A model generated the notes under the pieces. It searched no databases. It saw only the letters and a program-made list of their open reading frames with translations, and was not told the DNA's origin. A program made the position numbers and the translations under genes. Source: Arthrobacter sp. SLBN-100 (GTDB lineage Bacteria; Actinomycetota; Actinomycetes; Actinomycetales; Micrococcaceae). From it: a stretch of DNA of 64,000 nucleotides. The stretch covers positions 3,658,001 to 3,722,000 of the forward strand of contig NZ_VFMY01000001.1 of the NCBI RefSeq assembly GCF_006715305.1, given 5' to 3'. Shown here piece after piece: positions 17,577 through 27,168 of this stretch. Numbering within the stretch: position 1 is the first letter of the stretch; every line of letters begins with the position of its first letter.

Positions 17577-18629
17577 TTACAGGAGTCCTGCCTTGGTCAT
17601 CAGTTCGGTGACCTTCTCGGAGTTGAGCTTGGCGGGGTCCACGGTGGGCGCCTGCAGGTCCGCAATCGGAACCAGCTTCTCGTTGGCCGGCACATCGGAG
17701 GCAATCGCGTATTCGAAGGAGGTGCCGTTCTTCAGGACTTCCTGGCCCTTCTTGCCGGTGATGAACTTCAGGAACTCCTGGGCCGCTGCCTGGTTCTTGG
17801 AGGTCTTCAAGACACCGCCGCCGGAGATCGACACGAAGGCGCCCGGATCCTGGTTCTTGAAGTAGTACGGTGAGACGTTCTTGGAGTTCTCGCCGGTCTT
17901 GGCCTGGTCGCCGTAGTAGTAGTAGTGGTAGATCAGCGCGGCGTCCACTTCGCCGGCGTTGACTGCCTTCATGGCGGTGCTGTTGCCCTTGTAGGCCTTG
18001 AAGTTTTCCTTCATGCCCGCCAGCCACTCCTCGGTGGCGGCCTCGCCCTTGAGCTCAAGCAGTGCCGAAACGATGGCCTGGAAGTCCGCGCCGGTGGGCG
18101 AAGCGGCCCACTTGCCCTTCCACTCGGGCTTGGCCAGGTCGAGCATGGACTTGGGCAGCTGGTCCTCGGTCAGCTTGGTCTTGTCGTAGACAAGGACGGT
18201 GGAGCGGGCCGCAATGCCGGTCCACTTTCCGGTGGAGGGCCGGAACTCTTCGGGAACCTGCCCGGTGGTGGCCTTGTCCACATCCGCGAAGAGGTCGGCG
18301 TTTTCAACCTGGGTCATGGCAGGGGAGTTCTCGGTGAGGAACACGTCCGCCGGGGACGCCGCGCCCTCCTGGATGATCTGGTTGGACAGCTCGGTGTCCG
18401 AACCCTGCCGCATGGTGACCTTGACGCCGGTCTCGGCCGTGAAGGCGTCGATCCATTCCTTGGTCAGGCTCTCGTGCTGGGCGTTGTACACCGTGATTTC
18501 GCCGGCTCCGCCGGAAGCTGCCGCGGAACCGGAGGCTTCAGGGGTGGTGCTGCCGGCGCAGGCGGTCAGGCCGAGTGCGGCGCTGGCGGCGAGTGCGATG
18601 CCGGCCAGGGCGCTGTTGCGGATCTTCAT
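17577..18629 (-). CDS. fbpA: Fe3+ ABC transporter substrate-binding lipoprotein (FbpA type)
   Basis: A 350-residue extracellular binding protein with a lipoprotein signal (LGLTACAGS, Cys lipidation). The mature part starts [29 protein letters not shown] and holds the tyrosine cluster [10 protein letters not shown], the usual ferric ligands of FbpA/FutA proteins. It captures Fe3+ outside the membrane and passes it to the permease encoded just downstream. The upstream region carries an IdeR/DtxR-like box, so iron repression is expected. Confidence 0.92.
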   Translation of the reverse strand: MKIRNSALAGIALAASAALGLTACAGSTTPEASGSAAASGGAGEITVYNAQHESLTKEWIDAFTAETGVKVTMRQGSDTELSNQIIQEGAASPADVFLTENSPAMTQVENADLFADVDKATTGQVPEEFRPSTGKWTGIAARSTVLVYDKTKLTEDQLPKSMLDLAKPEWKGKWAASPTGADFQAIVSALLELKGEAATEEWLAGMKENFKAYKGNSTAMKAVNAGEVDAALIYHYYYYGDQAKTGENSKNVSPYYFKNQDPGAFVSISGGGVLKTSKNQAAAQEFLKFITGKKGQEVLKNGTSFEYAIASDVPANEKLVPIADLQAPTVDPAKLNSEKVTELMTKAGLL

Positions 18630-18700
18630 TGAGGAAACTGCTTTCTACGAAAAACGGCGGACCGGGGTCACGAAGGCCGTGGAGAAGTGCCACCTCGACT

Positions 18701-18719
18701 GTAGGGTAGGCAAACCTTA
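18701..18719. promoter_or_regulatory. IdeR/DtxR-type iron box
   Basis: GTAGGGTAGGCAAACCTTA matches the 19-bp DtxR/IdeR consensus at 15 of 19 positions and is dyad-symmetric (AGG...CCT arms). It lies 72-90 bp upstream of the fbpA start, consistent with iron-dependent repression. Confidence 0.65.
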
Positions 18720-18731
18720 CGTGTAAGCAGG

Positions 18732-18758
18732 AAAGCGCTTTAAGTGATTAGCATCACA
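18732..18758. promoter_or_regulatory. LacI/cre-like palindrome next to CRP/GlxR-like site
   Basis: AAAGCGCTTT at 18732-18741 is a perfect 10-bp palindrome of the kind bound by LacI/CcpA-family proteins. Right next to it, GTGA-TTAGCA-TCAC at 18744-18757 has the CRP/GlxR symmetry. Both are upstream of fbpA, beyond the iron box, so fbpABC may also answer to carbon status (inference). Confidence 0.4.
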
Positions 18759-18782
18759 TGAATTACGGAACTGTTGCGTGAC

Positions 18783-19991
18783 CTAATCCCAAGCAGCACC
18801 CGGGAGGGCGGCAGCGGCCTCGAGCGACATCCAGGCCTGCAGCTGTGTGGAAAGTTCGACGACGGACCCGGGCGGGTAGGTGAGGGCGGCGGGCCGGGCG
18901 GCATGCATGGAGAAGACGTACCGGCAGGCACCTACTGCGCCTTCATCCCCGCGCCGTTTCCCCTGCCAGAATGCTTCCGCCGTGGCGGTCACCAGCCGTG
19001 CTGCTGCGCTCCGGGCCTCTCGGGGAAGCCGGGGATCGGCTGCCGCGAGCGCGAGGTAACGGCACAGGATTCCGGTGAACAGGCCGCCGTCGCCGTTGCC
19101 CTCGCAGCGCAACACCAGCCCGCCGGCAGCGGCGCCTTCAGCGGAAATTCCTGCCGAAACTGTCAGGTGCCGGTCCACCGCCTCCACCAGCGCGGCTGCC
19201 CTGGCCAGGTTCGCATCCCCGCCAAGCTCAAGCAGTGCCCCCAGGACGGGGCCCTGGTTGTAGGTGTAGACGGCCCGCTCGATCAGCACGTTCCCGTCCG
19301 CGCCGAGCCGGGCGCCGTCGAGGTACAGGCCCTGCTCCGGGTCGAAAAGGGTTCCGTCCAGCCAGTCGAGCAGTGACTGTGCCTTGGTCCGCTGCCCCGT
19401 GCGGGCGTAGAAGAGGGCTACGGGTGCGGTGGCGGGCGTGTTCTTGAAATCGCGCTTCTTGCTCCAGAAGGAACCGCCGCCCAGGTCATCGGTGCAGGCT
19501 TCGTCGAACTGGAGGGTGAGCGCCTTGCGGAGCGCCGCGTTGCGCCCCCGCCCGGGCCGGCGCGTCTCCTCCGCCAGTGTGTCCAGCCGGAGGGTGGCAA
19601 GGGCGAGCCAGGCCATGTCGTCGTAGTAGCTGTTGATGTAGGTGAACGCGTTGCGCAGCCGGATTCCCGTGAGCAGCCGGGAGGCGAGCCTTCCGGCGCT
19701 GGCATGTTCGGGGCCGTTGAACCTTGCGGCAGGGGTGGCGCCATTGCCCAGCTCGCGGCGGCCGGCGTCCACGAGGCAGTCAACATAGTGGGCCTGCCAC
19801 CAGTAGTGCCAGGGCTGGAGCAGCTTGCCCTTGATGTCGTTGCGCCAGCGTGGAGCGGGCCACTGAATGGCGCCAAGGTGTGTCCCCGGCAGGAAGAACA
19901 GTCTCCTGCCGAAAAGTGCGGTGACCGACCGTGCAGCCTCGTTGGCCCTTTCCTGCCAGTCGACGGGAGGAGAAGCATCCGCGGGAGTCAT
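18783..19991 (-). CDS. Glycoside hydrolase family 76 (alpha-1,6-mannanase type)
   Basis: A 402-residue (alpha/alpha)6-barrel protein of GH76. The catalytic Asp pair is in INSYYDDMAWLALA (about residue 128), preceded by PWHYWWQAHYVDCLVDAG and followed by GGGSFWSKKRDFKNTPATAPVALFYARTG and IERAVYTYNQGPVLGALLEL, all family hallmarks. There is no signal peptide, which is unusual for an enzyme class that attacks external alpha-1,6-mannan; it may act on an imported or cytoplasmic mannooligosaccharide. ATG 19991 is preferred (GGGTGGA upstream); GTG 20000 is possible. Confidence 0.85.
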   Translation of the reverse strand: MTPADASPPVDWQERANEAARSVTALFGRRLFFLPGTHLGAIQWPAPRWRNDIKGKLLQPWHYWWQAHYVDCLVDAGRRELGNGATPAARFNGPEHASAGRLASRLLTGIRLRNAFTYINSYYDDMAWLALATLRLDTLAEETRRPGRGRNAALRKALTLQFDEACTDDLGGGSFWSKKRDFKNTPATAPVALFYARTGQRTKAQSLLDWLDGTLFDPEQGLYLDGARLGADGNVLIERAVYTYNQGPVLGALLELGGDANLARAAALVEAVDRHLTVSAGISAEGAAAGGLVLRCEGNGDGGLFTGILCRYLALAAADPRLPREARSAAARLVTATAEAFWQGKRRGDEGAVGACRYVFSMHAARPAALTYPPGSVVELSTQLQAWMSLEAAAALPGAAWD

Positions 19992-20061
19992 GGCTTCCAC
20001 CCTAGCCGGGCGGACGGCAGTGCCGGCGAAAGGCCGGATAGTGCGTGGATGCGATGATTTC

Positions 20062-20079
20062 AGTTAACATTCACTAACT
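20062..20079. promoter_or_regulatory. Inverted repeat AGTTA-N8-TAACT upstream of the SDR operon
   Basis: AGTTAACATTCACTAACT is an 18-bp dyad 50-67 bp before the SDR start. Its AT-rich, symmetric form and place suggest a TetR-type operator for this acyl-CoA/SDR operon. No regulator gene is adjacent. Confidence 0.35.
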
Positions 20080-20128
20080 AATGCTTCGCGGACTTCTGTC
20101 GGGGGCAGGCCCGCATCAAGGAGGATGT

Positions 20129-21013
20129 ATGGACGTCACAGGCAGCGTTGCGTTGATCACGGGAGGTGCCTCGGGCCTGGGGGCAGCTACTGCCCGCAGG
20201 CTGTTCGACGCCGGCGCCTCAGTGGTGCTTGTTGATCTCCCCTCCTCTGCTGGAGAGGCTTTCGCTGAGGAGCTGAGCGGTGGGAAGGCAAGCGGTGGGA
20301 AGGCAAGCGGCGGGAATGCAAACGGTGGGAATGCAAACGGTGGGAATGCAAACGGTGGGAATGCACACCCCGCAGGACCCCCCGAAAAGTCCGCCGTCTT
20401 TGTGCCCGCGGACGTCACCAGTGAAGCGGAGGTTCAGGCCGCCGTCGACGCCGCCGCCGCGCTGGGTCCGTTGCGCATTGTGGTGAACTGCGCCGGCGTC
20501 GCCACCCCCGGCAAGGTGTTGGGCCGGGAAGGTGTGCTTCCGTTGGAGGCGTTCAACCGGGTCATCCAGGTCAACCTGGTAGGGACGTTCAATGTGCTGC
20601 GGCTGGCAGCGGCGGCGATGGTGGCCAATGAGCCGGCCAGCACTGAGCTGGGCGGACCGGAACGCGGCGTCATCATCAATACCGCTTCGGCAGCTGCCTT
20701 TGAAGGCCAGATCGGGCAGCCTGCCTACGCCGCTTCCAAAGGCGCTGTGGCGGCGATGACGCTGCCCATCGCGCGGGAGCTGGCGCGCTCGCTGGTGCGG
20801 GTGGTCACCATCGCGCCGGGAATCTTCGAAACGCCCATGATGGCCGGGCTGCCGCAGGAAGCGCAGGATTCTTTGGGCGCCCAGGTGCCGCATCCCTCCC
20901 GGCTGGGCAAACCCGCCGAATACGCCAACCTCGTGGCGCACATCGTGGACAACGCCATGCTTAACGGCGAGACGATCCGGCTGGACGGCGCCATCCGGAT
21001 GGGACCAAAATGA
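20129..21013 (+). CDS. SDR-family 3-hydroxyacyl-CoA dehydrogenase-like enzyme (HSD10 type) with repeat insert
   Basis: A 294-residue NAD-dependent short-chain dehydrogenase. The Rossmann glycine motif is [11 protein letters not shown] (about 13-23), the NNAG position reads VNCAGVA, and the catalytic set is Ser in [11 protein letters not shown] with [35 protein letters not shown] and [15 protein letters not shown] match type II 3-hydroxyacyl-CoA dehydrogenases. Between the second and third strands (about residues 51-81) sits a run of six GG[KN]A[SN] repeats from a 15-bp minisatellite, absent from ordinary members. Start ATG 20129 has AAGGAGG. It overlaps the acyl-CoA dehydrogenase by ATGA, so the pair probably serves fatty-acid or branched-chain acyl-CoA oxidation. 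Confidence 0.88.
   Translation: MDVTGSVALITGGASGLGAATARRLFDAGASVVLVDLPSSAGEAFAEELSGGKASGGKASGGNANGGNANGGNANGGNAHPAGPPEKSAVFVPADVTSEAEVQAAVDAAAALGPLRIVVNCAGVATPGKVLGREGVLPLEAFNRVIQVNLVGTFNVLRLAAAAMVANEPASTELGGPERGVIINTASAAAFEGQIGQPAYAASKGAVAAMTLPIARELARSLVRVVTIAPGIFETPMMAGLPQEAQDSLGAQVPHPSRLGKPAEYANLVAHIVDNAMLNGETIRLDGAIRMGPK
20281..20370 (+). repeat. 15-bp tandem repeat, six units, coding
   Basis: Units TGGGAAGGCAAGCGG (x2), CGGGAATGCAAACGG, TGGGAATGCAAACGG (x2) and a final partly diverged unit run from 20281 to 20370. They encode GG[KN]A[SN] pentapeptides in the SDR protein without breaking frame. Confidence 0.92.
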
Positions 21014-22215
21014 CCACCGCCGGAACAGTAATCCTGCCCTCGGCCGACTTCTTCGCCGTCGAATCGCTGCTGAACCAGGCGGAACGGGACAAGCTGGCCG
21101 AACTGCGGGAATTCCTTGCCGCGGAGATTGCGCCCTACGCCGGCGACTGGTGGAACAAGGCCGAGTTCCCGGCGCACATCCTGCCCAAACTTGCGGACCT
21201 GCAGCTCAGCACCCCTGCGCAGCGCGGCTACAGCCACCTGTTCGCCGGCCTGGTGATCGCCGAGATGACCCGCGTGGACACCTCCATCGCCACGTTTTTC
21301 CTGGTCCACCACGATCTCTTCGTTGAGTCCCTGTACGCTTTCGGCAGCGAGGACCAGAAGCAGCGGCTGCTGGAGGACGCCTCAAACCTGCGCATCACCG
21401 GCGCCTTCGCCCTGACCGAACCGAACCACGGCTCGGATGTGGCCGGCGGTATGGAGACGCGCGCCAGGCGGATTTCCTCCACCACCGGCAGACCCGATGA
21501 CGCCGGGGACGCCTGGGTGCTGAACGGCGCCAAGCGGTGGATCGGCAACGGGACGTTCTGCGACTACATGCTGGTCTGGGCGCGGGACGAAGCGGACGGG
21601 TCGGTGCGGGGCTTTATCGTTGATGCCACCCTGCCGGGGGTCACCCGGACACGGATCGAAAACAAGATCGCGCTGCGGACGGTGCAGAATGCGGACATCG
21701 TCTTCGACGGCGTGCGGGTGGCGGAGGCGGACCGCTTCGCCACCATCAGCAGCTTCGATGACACCAACGAGCTGCTGCGCGGCTCGCGCATCATGGTGGC
21801 CTGGCAGGCTGTGGGCCAACAGCTGGCGGCGTTCGACGTCGCCCGGCAGTACGCCGTCGAGCGCCGCCAGTTCGGCCGCCCGCTTGCACAGTTCCAGCTG
21901 GTCCAGCAGCAGCTGGTAACCATGCTTGGCAACGCCGTGGCAAGCATGGGCATGATGGCGGGGCTTGCCAGGCTGCAGGACGACGGCGCCGCGGACATGC
22001 CGCAGGTGGCGCTGGCCAAGTCCTACCTGAGCGCGCGGATGCGCGAGACCGTGGCGCTGGGCAGGTCCATCCTGGGCGGAAACGGGATCGTCACGGACTA
22101 CCGGATGGCCAAGATCTTCTCGGACGCGGAGGCCATCTACACGTACGAAGGGTCGTTCGAGATCAACACCCTGATCGTGGGACGGGCCATCACCGGGCTT
22201 TCGGCGATCGTCTAG
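21010..22215 (+). CDS. Acyl-CoA dehydrogenase (glutaryl-CoA dehydrogenase-like)
   Basis: A 401-residue FAD flavoenzyme that introduces the 2,3-double bond into an acyl-CoA. It has [54 protein letters not shown] and the catalytic Glu in [17 protein letters not shown] near the C-terminus. The overall pattern is closest to glutaryl-CoA/crotonobetainyl-type dehydrogenases. It is translationally coupled to the SDR gene, giving two consecutive oxidation steps. The stop codon TAG shares the palindrome CTAG with the convergent DUF1684 gene. Confidence 0.9.
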   Translation: MTTAGTVILPSADFFAVESLLNQAERDKLAELREFLAAEIAPYAGDWWNKAEFPAHILPKLADLQLSTPAQRGYSHLFAGLVIAEMTRVDTSIATFFLVHHDLFVESLYAFGSEDQKQRLLEDASNLRITGAFALTEPNHGSDVAGGMETRARRISSTTGRPDDAGDAWVLNGAKRWIGNGTFCDYMLVWARDEADGSVRGFIVDATLPGVTRTRIENKIALRTVQNADIVFDGVRVAEADRFATISSFDDTNELLRGSRIMVAWQAVGQQLAAFDVARQYAVERRQFGRPLAQFQLVQQQLVTMLGNAVASMGMMAGLARLQDDGAADMPQVALAKSYLSARMRETVALGRSILGGNGIVTDYRMAKIFSDAEAIYTYEGSFEINTLIVGRAITGLSAIV

Positions 22216-23051
22216 TCCCCGCCCGGATACGGCTGCATTTCCCCTGCCTCCACGCGCACGTCCAGGGAGTTGTTCTTCACTGGCATGGGGCAGGTTCCGT
22301 AAGGCGTGAAGGCGCTGGGATAGTTGATGGCCCGGTTGAAATCCAGGACCACGGTCGCATTTCCGGATGAATCCGTTCGGGGCCGGGGCACGGCGAGCTT
22401 GCGCCAATCATCGGTGGTCCCGCCGTTGGTTTCGTCATGGAACGTGACGGTCAAGGCCCCGAGCTTTTCCTCTTCCGCCTGCAGCCGGACCTCGTGCCTG
22501 CCGCCGGGAACGCGAAACACCACCTCGCCCACCGTGCGGTGGATGCCGTCCACCAGGGGGTTGGCGGTGGCGATCGGCACGTCCACAGGCTCCGGATAGG
22601 GCTCGAATCTGCCAACAACTTCCCAGTCCGGGTTGTACGCATACGTGGGAACCCCGCGGAATCCGGTGAAGACGGGGGAGTCAGCATCGCGGGTGCGGAT
22701 GGCGTAGCGGCCTCCCCGCCTGGCCAGCTCAACAACCACCCGGGCCCCGTCCTGGCCGCCGAACTGGACCCACATCAGGGACTCTTCGTCGGCGAGGGCC
22801 GCGGATATCGTCCCGTCCACCACCTGCCCTGTCTCTACCAGCGACAGCCCGTCCGCGGGCATTGCGGTGAGTGCCGCCGTCGTACCGTCCGTGGACCAGA
22901 GCCCAGGCGCCTGTTCGACGGCGGATGGAGAGTTGTCGAGCCACTGGAAGGAGGTGAGGGTCAGCCAGCCGTGGCGGGCTGCCAGGGCCTTGTTCCGGTT
23001 GTCGCGGAAGCGCTGCCAGCGCTCCACTTTCCCGGCTGGAGTGGTGCTCAT
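22212..23051 (-). CDS. DUF1684 family protein
   Basis: A 279-residue protein with the family's C-terminal signature, VVLDFNRAINYPSAFTPYGTCPMPVKNNSLDVRVEAGE, and the N-terminal WQRFRDNRNKALAARHGWLTLTSFQWL. Predicted cytoplasmic. The biochemical role of DUF1684 is not known to me. The ATG at 23051 has AAAGGA upstream. It is divergent from ppc and convergent with the acyl-CoA dehydrogenase. Confidence 0.88.
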   Translation of the reverse strand: MSTTPAGKVERWQRFRDNRNKALAARHGWLTLTSFQWLDNSPSAVEQAPGLWSTDGTTAALTAMPADGLSLVETGQVVDGTISAALADEESLMWVQFGGQDGARVVVELARRGGRYAIRTRDADSPVFTGFRGVPTYAYNPDWEVVGRFEPYPEPVDVPIATANPLVDGIHRTVGEVVFRVPGGRHEVRLQAEEEKLGALTVTFHDETNGGTTDDWRKLAVPRPRTDSSGNATVVLDFNRAINYPSAFTPYGTCPMPVKNNSLDVRVEAGEMQPYPGGD

Positions 23052-23258
23052 AATTCCTTTCGGAGGTTCATTGTGCCCGGGTACAACGGCGCCGACCCGG
23101 CATTCATTCCGGAAGCACCTGTTGCCCGGAGCTGACATTATCTGAGACGGATTCCCCGGTGGCGCCGCGGTGCGGGTAGCATCTTTAGCTAGTAACGTGG
23201 CTCACAGTATCCAGCGCAGTGTACGAGCCAAGTCCGAAACCCTCGAAAGATTGCTTCC

Positions 23259-26081
23259 ATGGCTCACACTGCCGCACATCCCGAAACAGACCTTGCCTCC
23301 GAACTGAGGGCAGACGTCCGCCGTGTCTCCACCCTCCTGGGCGAATCCCTGGTCCGCCAGCACGGACCTGAGCTCCTGGACCTCGTGGAGCAGGTCCGCC
23401 TCCTGACCAAGGAATCCAAGGAAGCCGCCCGCGGCGGCGCCGATGCTACCGGCCCATGGAGCGCGCACGACGTCGTCGCCCAGGTCCGCGAACTCCTCGG
23501 CTCCCTGCCCATCGAGCAGGCCACGGACCTGGTGCGTGCCTTCGCTTTCTACTTCCACCTTGCCAACGCGGCCGAGCAGGTCCACCGGGTGCGGGGCCTG
23601 CGGACCCGCGCGGAGAAGGATGGCTGGCTGGCCAAAACCGTCAACGAGATTGCCGCCCAGGCAGGGCCCGGCGTCCTTCAGGAAGTAGTCAACGGGCTGG
23701 ATGTCAGGCCCATTTTCACAGCCCACCCCACTGAAGCCTCCCGCCGCTCCGTCCTGGACAAGATCCGCAAGCTGTCAGACGTGCTGGCCCAGCCCACGGC
23801 CGAAGGCACTACGGCCCGCCGTCGCCAGGACCGCCAGCTGGCTGAAATCATCGACCAGATGTGGCAGACAGATGAGCTTCGCCAGGTCCGGCCCACCCCG
23901 GTGGACGAGGCCCGCAATGCCATCTACTACCTGGGCGGCATCCTCACGGACGCGATGCCCGAGATGCTGGCTGAATTCTCCGAACTGCTGGGCGAGCACG
24001 GCGTCACCCTCGCATCGAAGGAAGCCCCCATCCGGTTTGGTTCCTGGATCGGCGGCGACCGTGACGGCAACCCCAACGTCACCGCGGCGGTGACCCGGGA
24101 AATCCTGCAGATCCAGAACCAGCACGCCGTCCGGATCAGCATCGGCATGATCGATGAGCTGATCTCCATTCTCTCGAACTCCACGTCGCTCGCCGGGGCG
24201 GACAAGGAGCTGCTGGAATCCATTGACGCGGACTTGAAGAAGCTGCCCGGCCTGGACCGGCGGGTACTGGAGCTTAACGCGCAGGAGCCCTACCGGCTGA
24301 AGCTCACCTGCATCAAGGCCAAGCTCATCAACACCGGCAAGCGGGTGGCGGCTAACTCAAACCACGAGCACGGCCGGGACTACAGCGGCACCGATGAACT
24401 CCTGGCAGACCTGGAACTGCTGGAACTCTCGCTCCGGAACCACTCGGGGTCGCTGGCTGCGGACGGTGCCCTGGCCCGGGTCCGCCGCGCCATCGCCTCC
24501 TTCGGCCTGCACCTGGCCACGCTGGACATCCGCGAACACGCCGACCACCACCACGACGCCGTGGGGCAGCTGATGGACCGCATCGGCGGCCCGGGGCTCC
24601 GCTACGCCGAACTGAGCCGCAAGGAACGCTTCGAGGTTCTCGGCTCCGAACTCGCCTCGCGCCGTCCGCTGTCCGGGCACCCGATCAAGCTCGACGGCGC
24701 CGCTGACGGCACGTACGACGTCTTCCGGGAGATCCGCCGCGCCCTGCGCGCCTACGGGCCGGACGTCATCGAGACCTACATCATCTCCATGACCCGCGGC
24801 GCGGACGACGTGCTCGCCGCCGCCGTCCTGGCCCGCGAAGCCGGCCTGGTGAACCTCTTCGGCGAAAAGCCCTACGCCAAAATCGGGTTCGCGCCGCTGC
24901 TGGAAACAGTCGAGGAACTTCGTGCCTCCGCCGAGATCGTGGACCAGCTGCTGTCCGATCCGTCCTACCGCGAACTGGTGCGGCTGCGCGGGGATGTCCA
25001 GGAGATCATGCTGGGATACTCGGACTCCAACAAGGAATCCGGCGTGATGACCAGCCAGTGGGAAATCCACAAGACCCAGCGCAAGCTGCGCGACATCGCT
25101 GCCAAGCACGGCGTCCGCGTTCGGCTGTTCCACGGCCGCGGCGGATCCGTGGGCCGTGGCGGCGGACCCACCTACGACGCCATCCTTGCCCAGCCCAACG
25201 GCGTCCTGGAAGGCGAAATCAAATTCACCGAGCAGGGCGAAGTCATCTCGGACAAGTATTCGCTGCCCGAACTGGCCCGCGAAAACCTTGAACTGTCGCT
25301 CGCTGCGGTGCTCCAGGGATCCGCCCTGCACCGGGATCCCCGGACCTCCGCAGACCAGCGCGAACGGTACGGGCACGTGATGGAAACCATCTCGGACGCC
25401 GCTTTTGACCGGTACCGGAAGCTGATCGACGATCCGGACCTGCCGGCCTACTTCCTGTCCTCCACCCCCGTGGAGCAGCTGGGCTCCCTGAACATCGGCT
25501 CCCGCCCGTCAAAGCGCCCGGATTCAGGGGCAGGGCTCGGCGGCCTGCGTGCCATCCCCTGGGTGTTCGGCTGGACCCAGTCCCGCCAGATCGTGCCCGG
25601 CTGGTTCGGCGTCGGCTCAGGACTCAAAGCTGCCCGCGAGGCCGGCAACTCCGCGCAGCTGGTGGAGATGTGGGAGAACTGGCATTTCTTCCGCTCCGTG
25701 CTCTCCAACGTGGAAATGACGCTCGCCAAGACCGATATGGACATCGCCGGCTATTACGTGTCCACCCTGGTCCCTGAAGAGCTGCACCGCATCTTCCGGG
25801 CCATCCGGGAGGAATACGAGCTGACCGTCGCAGAGGTCCAGAACCTGACGGGCGAGCGGCTGCTCCTGGACGCCCAGCCCACGCTGAAACGCTCCCTCGA
25901 AATCCGCGACCAGTACCTGGACCCGATCAGCTACCTGCAGGTGGAACTCCTCCGCCGCGTGCGTGCGGAAGCTGCGAACAAGGCCGACACCATCAGCGGT
26001 GGTGAAATCGACGAACGCCTCCAGCGGGCCATGCTGATCACCGTGAATGGCGTGGCGGCAGGCCTCCGCAACACCGGCTAA
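23259..26081 (+). CDS. ppc: Phosphoenolpyruvate carboxylase
   Basis: A full-length 940-residue PEPC that carboxylates PEP to oxaloacetate with bicarbonate, the anaplerotic entry to the TCA cycle. The catalytic His is in [20 protein letters not shown] (about residue 155), the bicarbonate/PEP site in [16 protein letters not shown] (about 584) and the mobile loop [19 protein letters not shown] (about 623). The C-terminus ends in the conserved NTG. The gene stands alone, with about 200 bases of upstream sequence shared with the divergent DUF1684 gene, in which I see no clear operator. A complex inverted-repeat terminator follows. Confidence 0.97.
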   Translation: MAHTAAHPETDLASELRADVRRVSTLLGESLVRQHGPELLDLVEQVRLLTKESKEAARGGADATGPWSAHDVVAQVRELLGSLPIEQATDLVRAFAFYFHLANAAEQVHRVRGLRTRAEKDGWLAKTVNEIAAQAGPGVLQEVVNGLDVRPIFTAHPTEASRRSVLDKIRKLSDVLAQPTAEGTTARRRQDRQLAEIIDQMWQTDELRQVRPTPVDEARNAIYYLGGILTDAMPEMLAEFSELLGEHGVTLASKEAPIRFGSWIGGDRDGNPNVTAAVTREILQIQNQHAVRISIGMIDELISILSNSTSLAGADKELLESIDADLKKLPGLDRRVLELNAQEPYRLKLTCIKAKLINTGKRVAANSNHEHGRDYSGTDELLADLELLELSLRNHSGSLAADGALARVRRAIASFGLHLATLDIREHADHHHDAVGQLMDRIGGPGLRYAELSRKERFEVLGSELASRRPLSGHPIKLDGAADGTYDVFREIRRALRAYGPDVIETYIISMTRGADDVLAAAVLAREAGLVNLFGEKPYAKIGFAPLLETVEELRASAEIVDQLLSDPSYRELVRLRGDVQEIMLGYSDSNKESGVMTSQWEIHKTQRKLRDIAAKHGVRVRLFHGRGGSVGRGGGPTYDAILAQPNGVLEGEIKFTEQGEVISDKYSLPELARENLELSLAAVLQGSALHRDPRTSADQRERYGHVMETISDAAFDRYRKLIDDPDLPAYFLSSTPVEQLGSLNIGSRPSKRPDSGAGLGGLRAIPWVFGWTQSRQIVPGWFGVGSGLKAAREAGNSAQLVEMWENWHFFRSVLSNVEMTLAKTDMDIAGYYVSTLVPEELHRIFRAIREEYELTVAEVQNLTGERLLLDAQPTLKRSLEIRDQYLDPISYLQVELLRRVRAEAANKADTISGGEIDERLQRAMLITVNGVAAGLRNTG

Positions 26082-26088
26082 CCCCTAA

Positions 26089-26176
26089 CGCTCTCTCACC
26101 TAACGCGGGTCTTCCCCCAACGCTCTCTCACTCATGACAGAGCGTTGGGGCTTTCCCCGCATTAAGTGAGAGAGCG
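26089..26176. repeat. Nested inverted repeat with AACGCTCTCTCAC motif; bidirectional terminator
   Basis: The outer arms 26089-26103 and 26162-26176 (CGCTCTCTCAC...) match at 14 of 15 positions. Inside, CCCCAACGCTCT at 26115-26126 pairs perfectly with 26139-26150, followed by CTTTCC. AACGCTCTCTCAC also recurs directly at 26087 and 26119. The structure ends ppc and abuts the next small gene. Confidence 0.75.
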
Positions 26177-26195
26177 TCTGGGTAGGGTTGAAGGC

Positions 26196-26501
26196 ATGCC
26201 ATCGTTCCAGACCCGCCTCAAGATCACCGGGCTGCGCCCCGGCAACCCGCCCGAAGCCGTGATGGAAGCGGCGGTTGAGGCTTTGGGAACACGGCACCAC
26301 GTGGAGGCGAACCAGTTGCAGATAGCGGGCGGCGTGCCGCAGCTGAACCTGCGCTTCCTTGTCGACGCAACTGAATACAGCGGCGAGAACCGGCAGGCCC
26401 TGGAATCGGCAGCCATGATGCGCGACGCCGTCGAACGCGTTGCACTGACCGGCTCCCTGATGGTGCTGCGGCGCAGCCGCGGCCGCTGGACGCCCGTCTA
26501 G
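26196..26501 (+). CDS. Small orphan protein, 101 residues
   Basis: An ORF starting ATG at 26196 right after the repeat block, encoding MPSFQTRLKITGLRPGNPPEAV... with an alternating beta/helix pattern (VMEAAVEALGTRHHVEANQLQIAGGVPQLNLRFLVDATEYSGENRQALESAAMMRDAVERVALTGSLMVLRRSRGRW). Codon use and composition match neighbours, supporting a real gene. No signal peptide or membrane segment. Family not recognised. It is convergent with the DedA gene, with 5 bp between the ends. Confidence 0.65.
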   Translation: MPSFQTRLKITGLRPGNPPEAVMEAAVEALGTRHHVEANQLQIAGGVPQLNLRFLVDATEYSGENRQALESAAMMRDAVERVALTGSLMVLRRSRGRWTPV

Positions 26502-26506
26502 GTCCG

Positions 26507-27127
26507 CTACGCCAGGGGAGGGTCGGGTTCCTCCACGGGTGACCGGTTGCCGCGGCGCCGCGTGACGATAATGCCGACGACGACGCCGATCACCAGCCCG
26601 AGCGCCACCCCGATCAGCGAGCTGGCCCAGAATGGCAGACCGGTGGCCGAGCCGGTGAAGTAGCCCAGGCCCACCAGCCAGCACGCCCAGAGGAGTGCCC
26701 CGAGCCCGGCACACAGGCTGAAGCCGCGGACCGAAACGCTGGCGATGCCCGCGGCAGCCGAGGTGGCCAGCCGTCCTCCGGGGATGAACCTGGCCCCGAT
26801 GATGGCGCCGTACGTGGAGGAGCGCCCCGCCTTGGCGAGGGCATCGTGGATCCCTGAGTGGACGCGCCGGCCCCACCCCCAGCGGTCAAGGACGTGGCTC
26901 AGCCGCCGCCGGAACAGCTGGAACACCACCATGTCGCCGAGCCAGGAGGCAAGCGCCGCCAGCGCGGCCACCAGGAACACGTTGGCGCGGCCGTCAGAGG
27001 ACAGCGCCCCGCCGGTAATCACCACCATCTCGGACGGGATGGGCGGGAAGATGGCATCGCCCAGCACGACGGGGATGATCCAGAAATAGATGGCCGTCCC
27101 CCAGCTGTCAGCGCTGCCGAAGTCCAT
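26507..27127 (-). CDS. DedA/SNARE-associated family membrane protein
   Basis: A 206-residue integral membrane protein with about five helices. It carries the family's re-entrant motifs: FPPIPSEMVVITGGAL near the N-terminus and the conserved Gly/Arg/Pro motif GARFIPGGRLATSAAAG in the middle. DedA proteins are linked to membrane-potential homeostasis and lipid-carrier flipping. The C-terminus is an acidic/proline tail. The ATG at 27127 is likely; a GTG at 27145 in frame is possible. Confidence 0.87.
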   Translation of the reverse strand: MDFGSADSWGTAIYFWIIPVVLGDAIFPPIPSEMVVITGGALSSDGRANVFLVAALAALASWLGDMVVFQLFRRRLSHVLDRWGWGRRVHSGIHDALAKAGRSSTYGAIIGARFIPGGRLATSAAAGIASVSVRGFSLCAGLGALLWACWLVGLGYFTGSATGLPFWASSLIGVALGLVIGVVVGIIVTRRRGNRSPVEEPDPPLA

Positions 27128-27168
27128 TGCCACAAGGTACCGCACATTCGCGGTGCTGGAACCGGGGG

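Noticed and set aside
26166..26195. Upstream GTG start for the 101-residue orphan gene
   Set aside because: It would lie inside the outer arm of the inverted repeat; the ATG at 26196 just after the repeat is more sensible.
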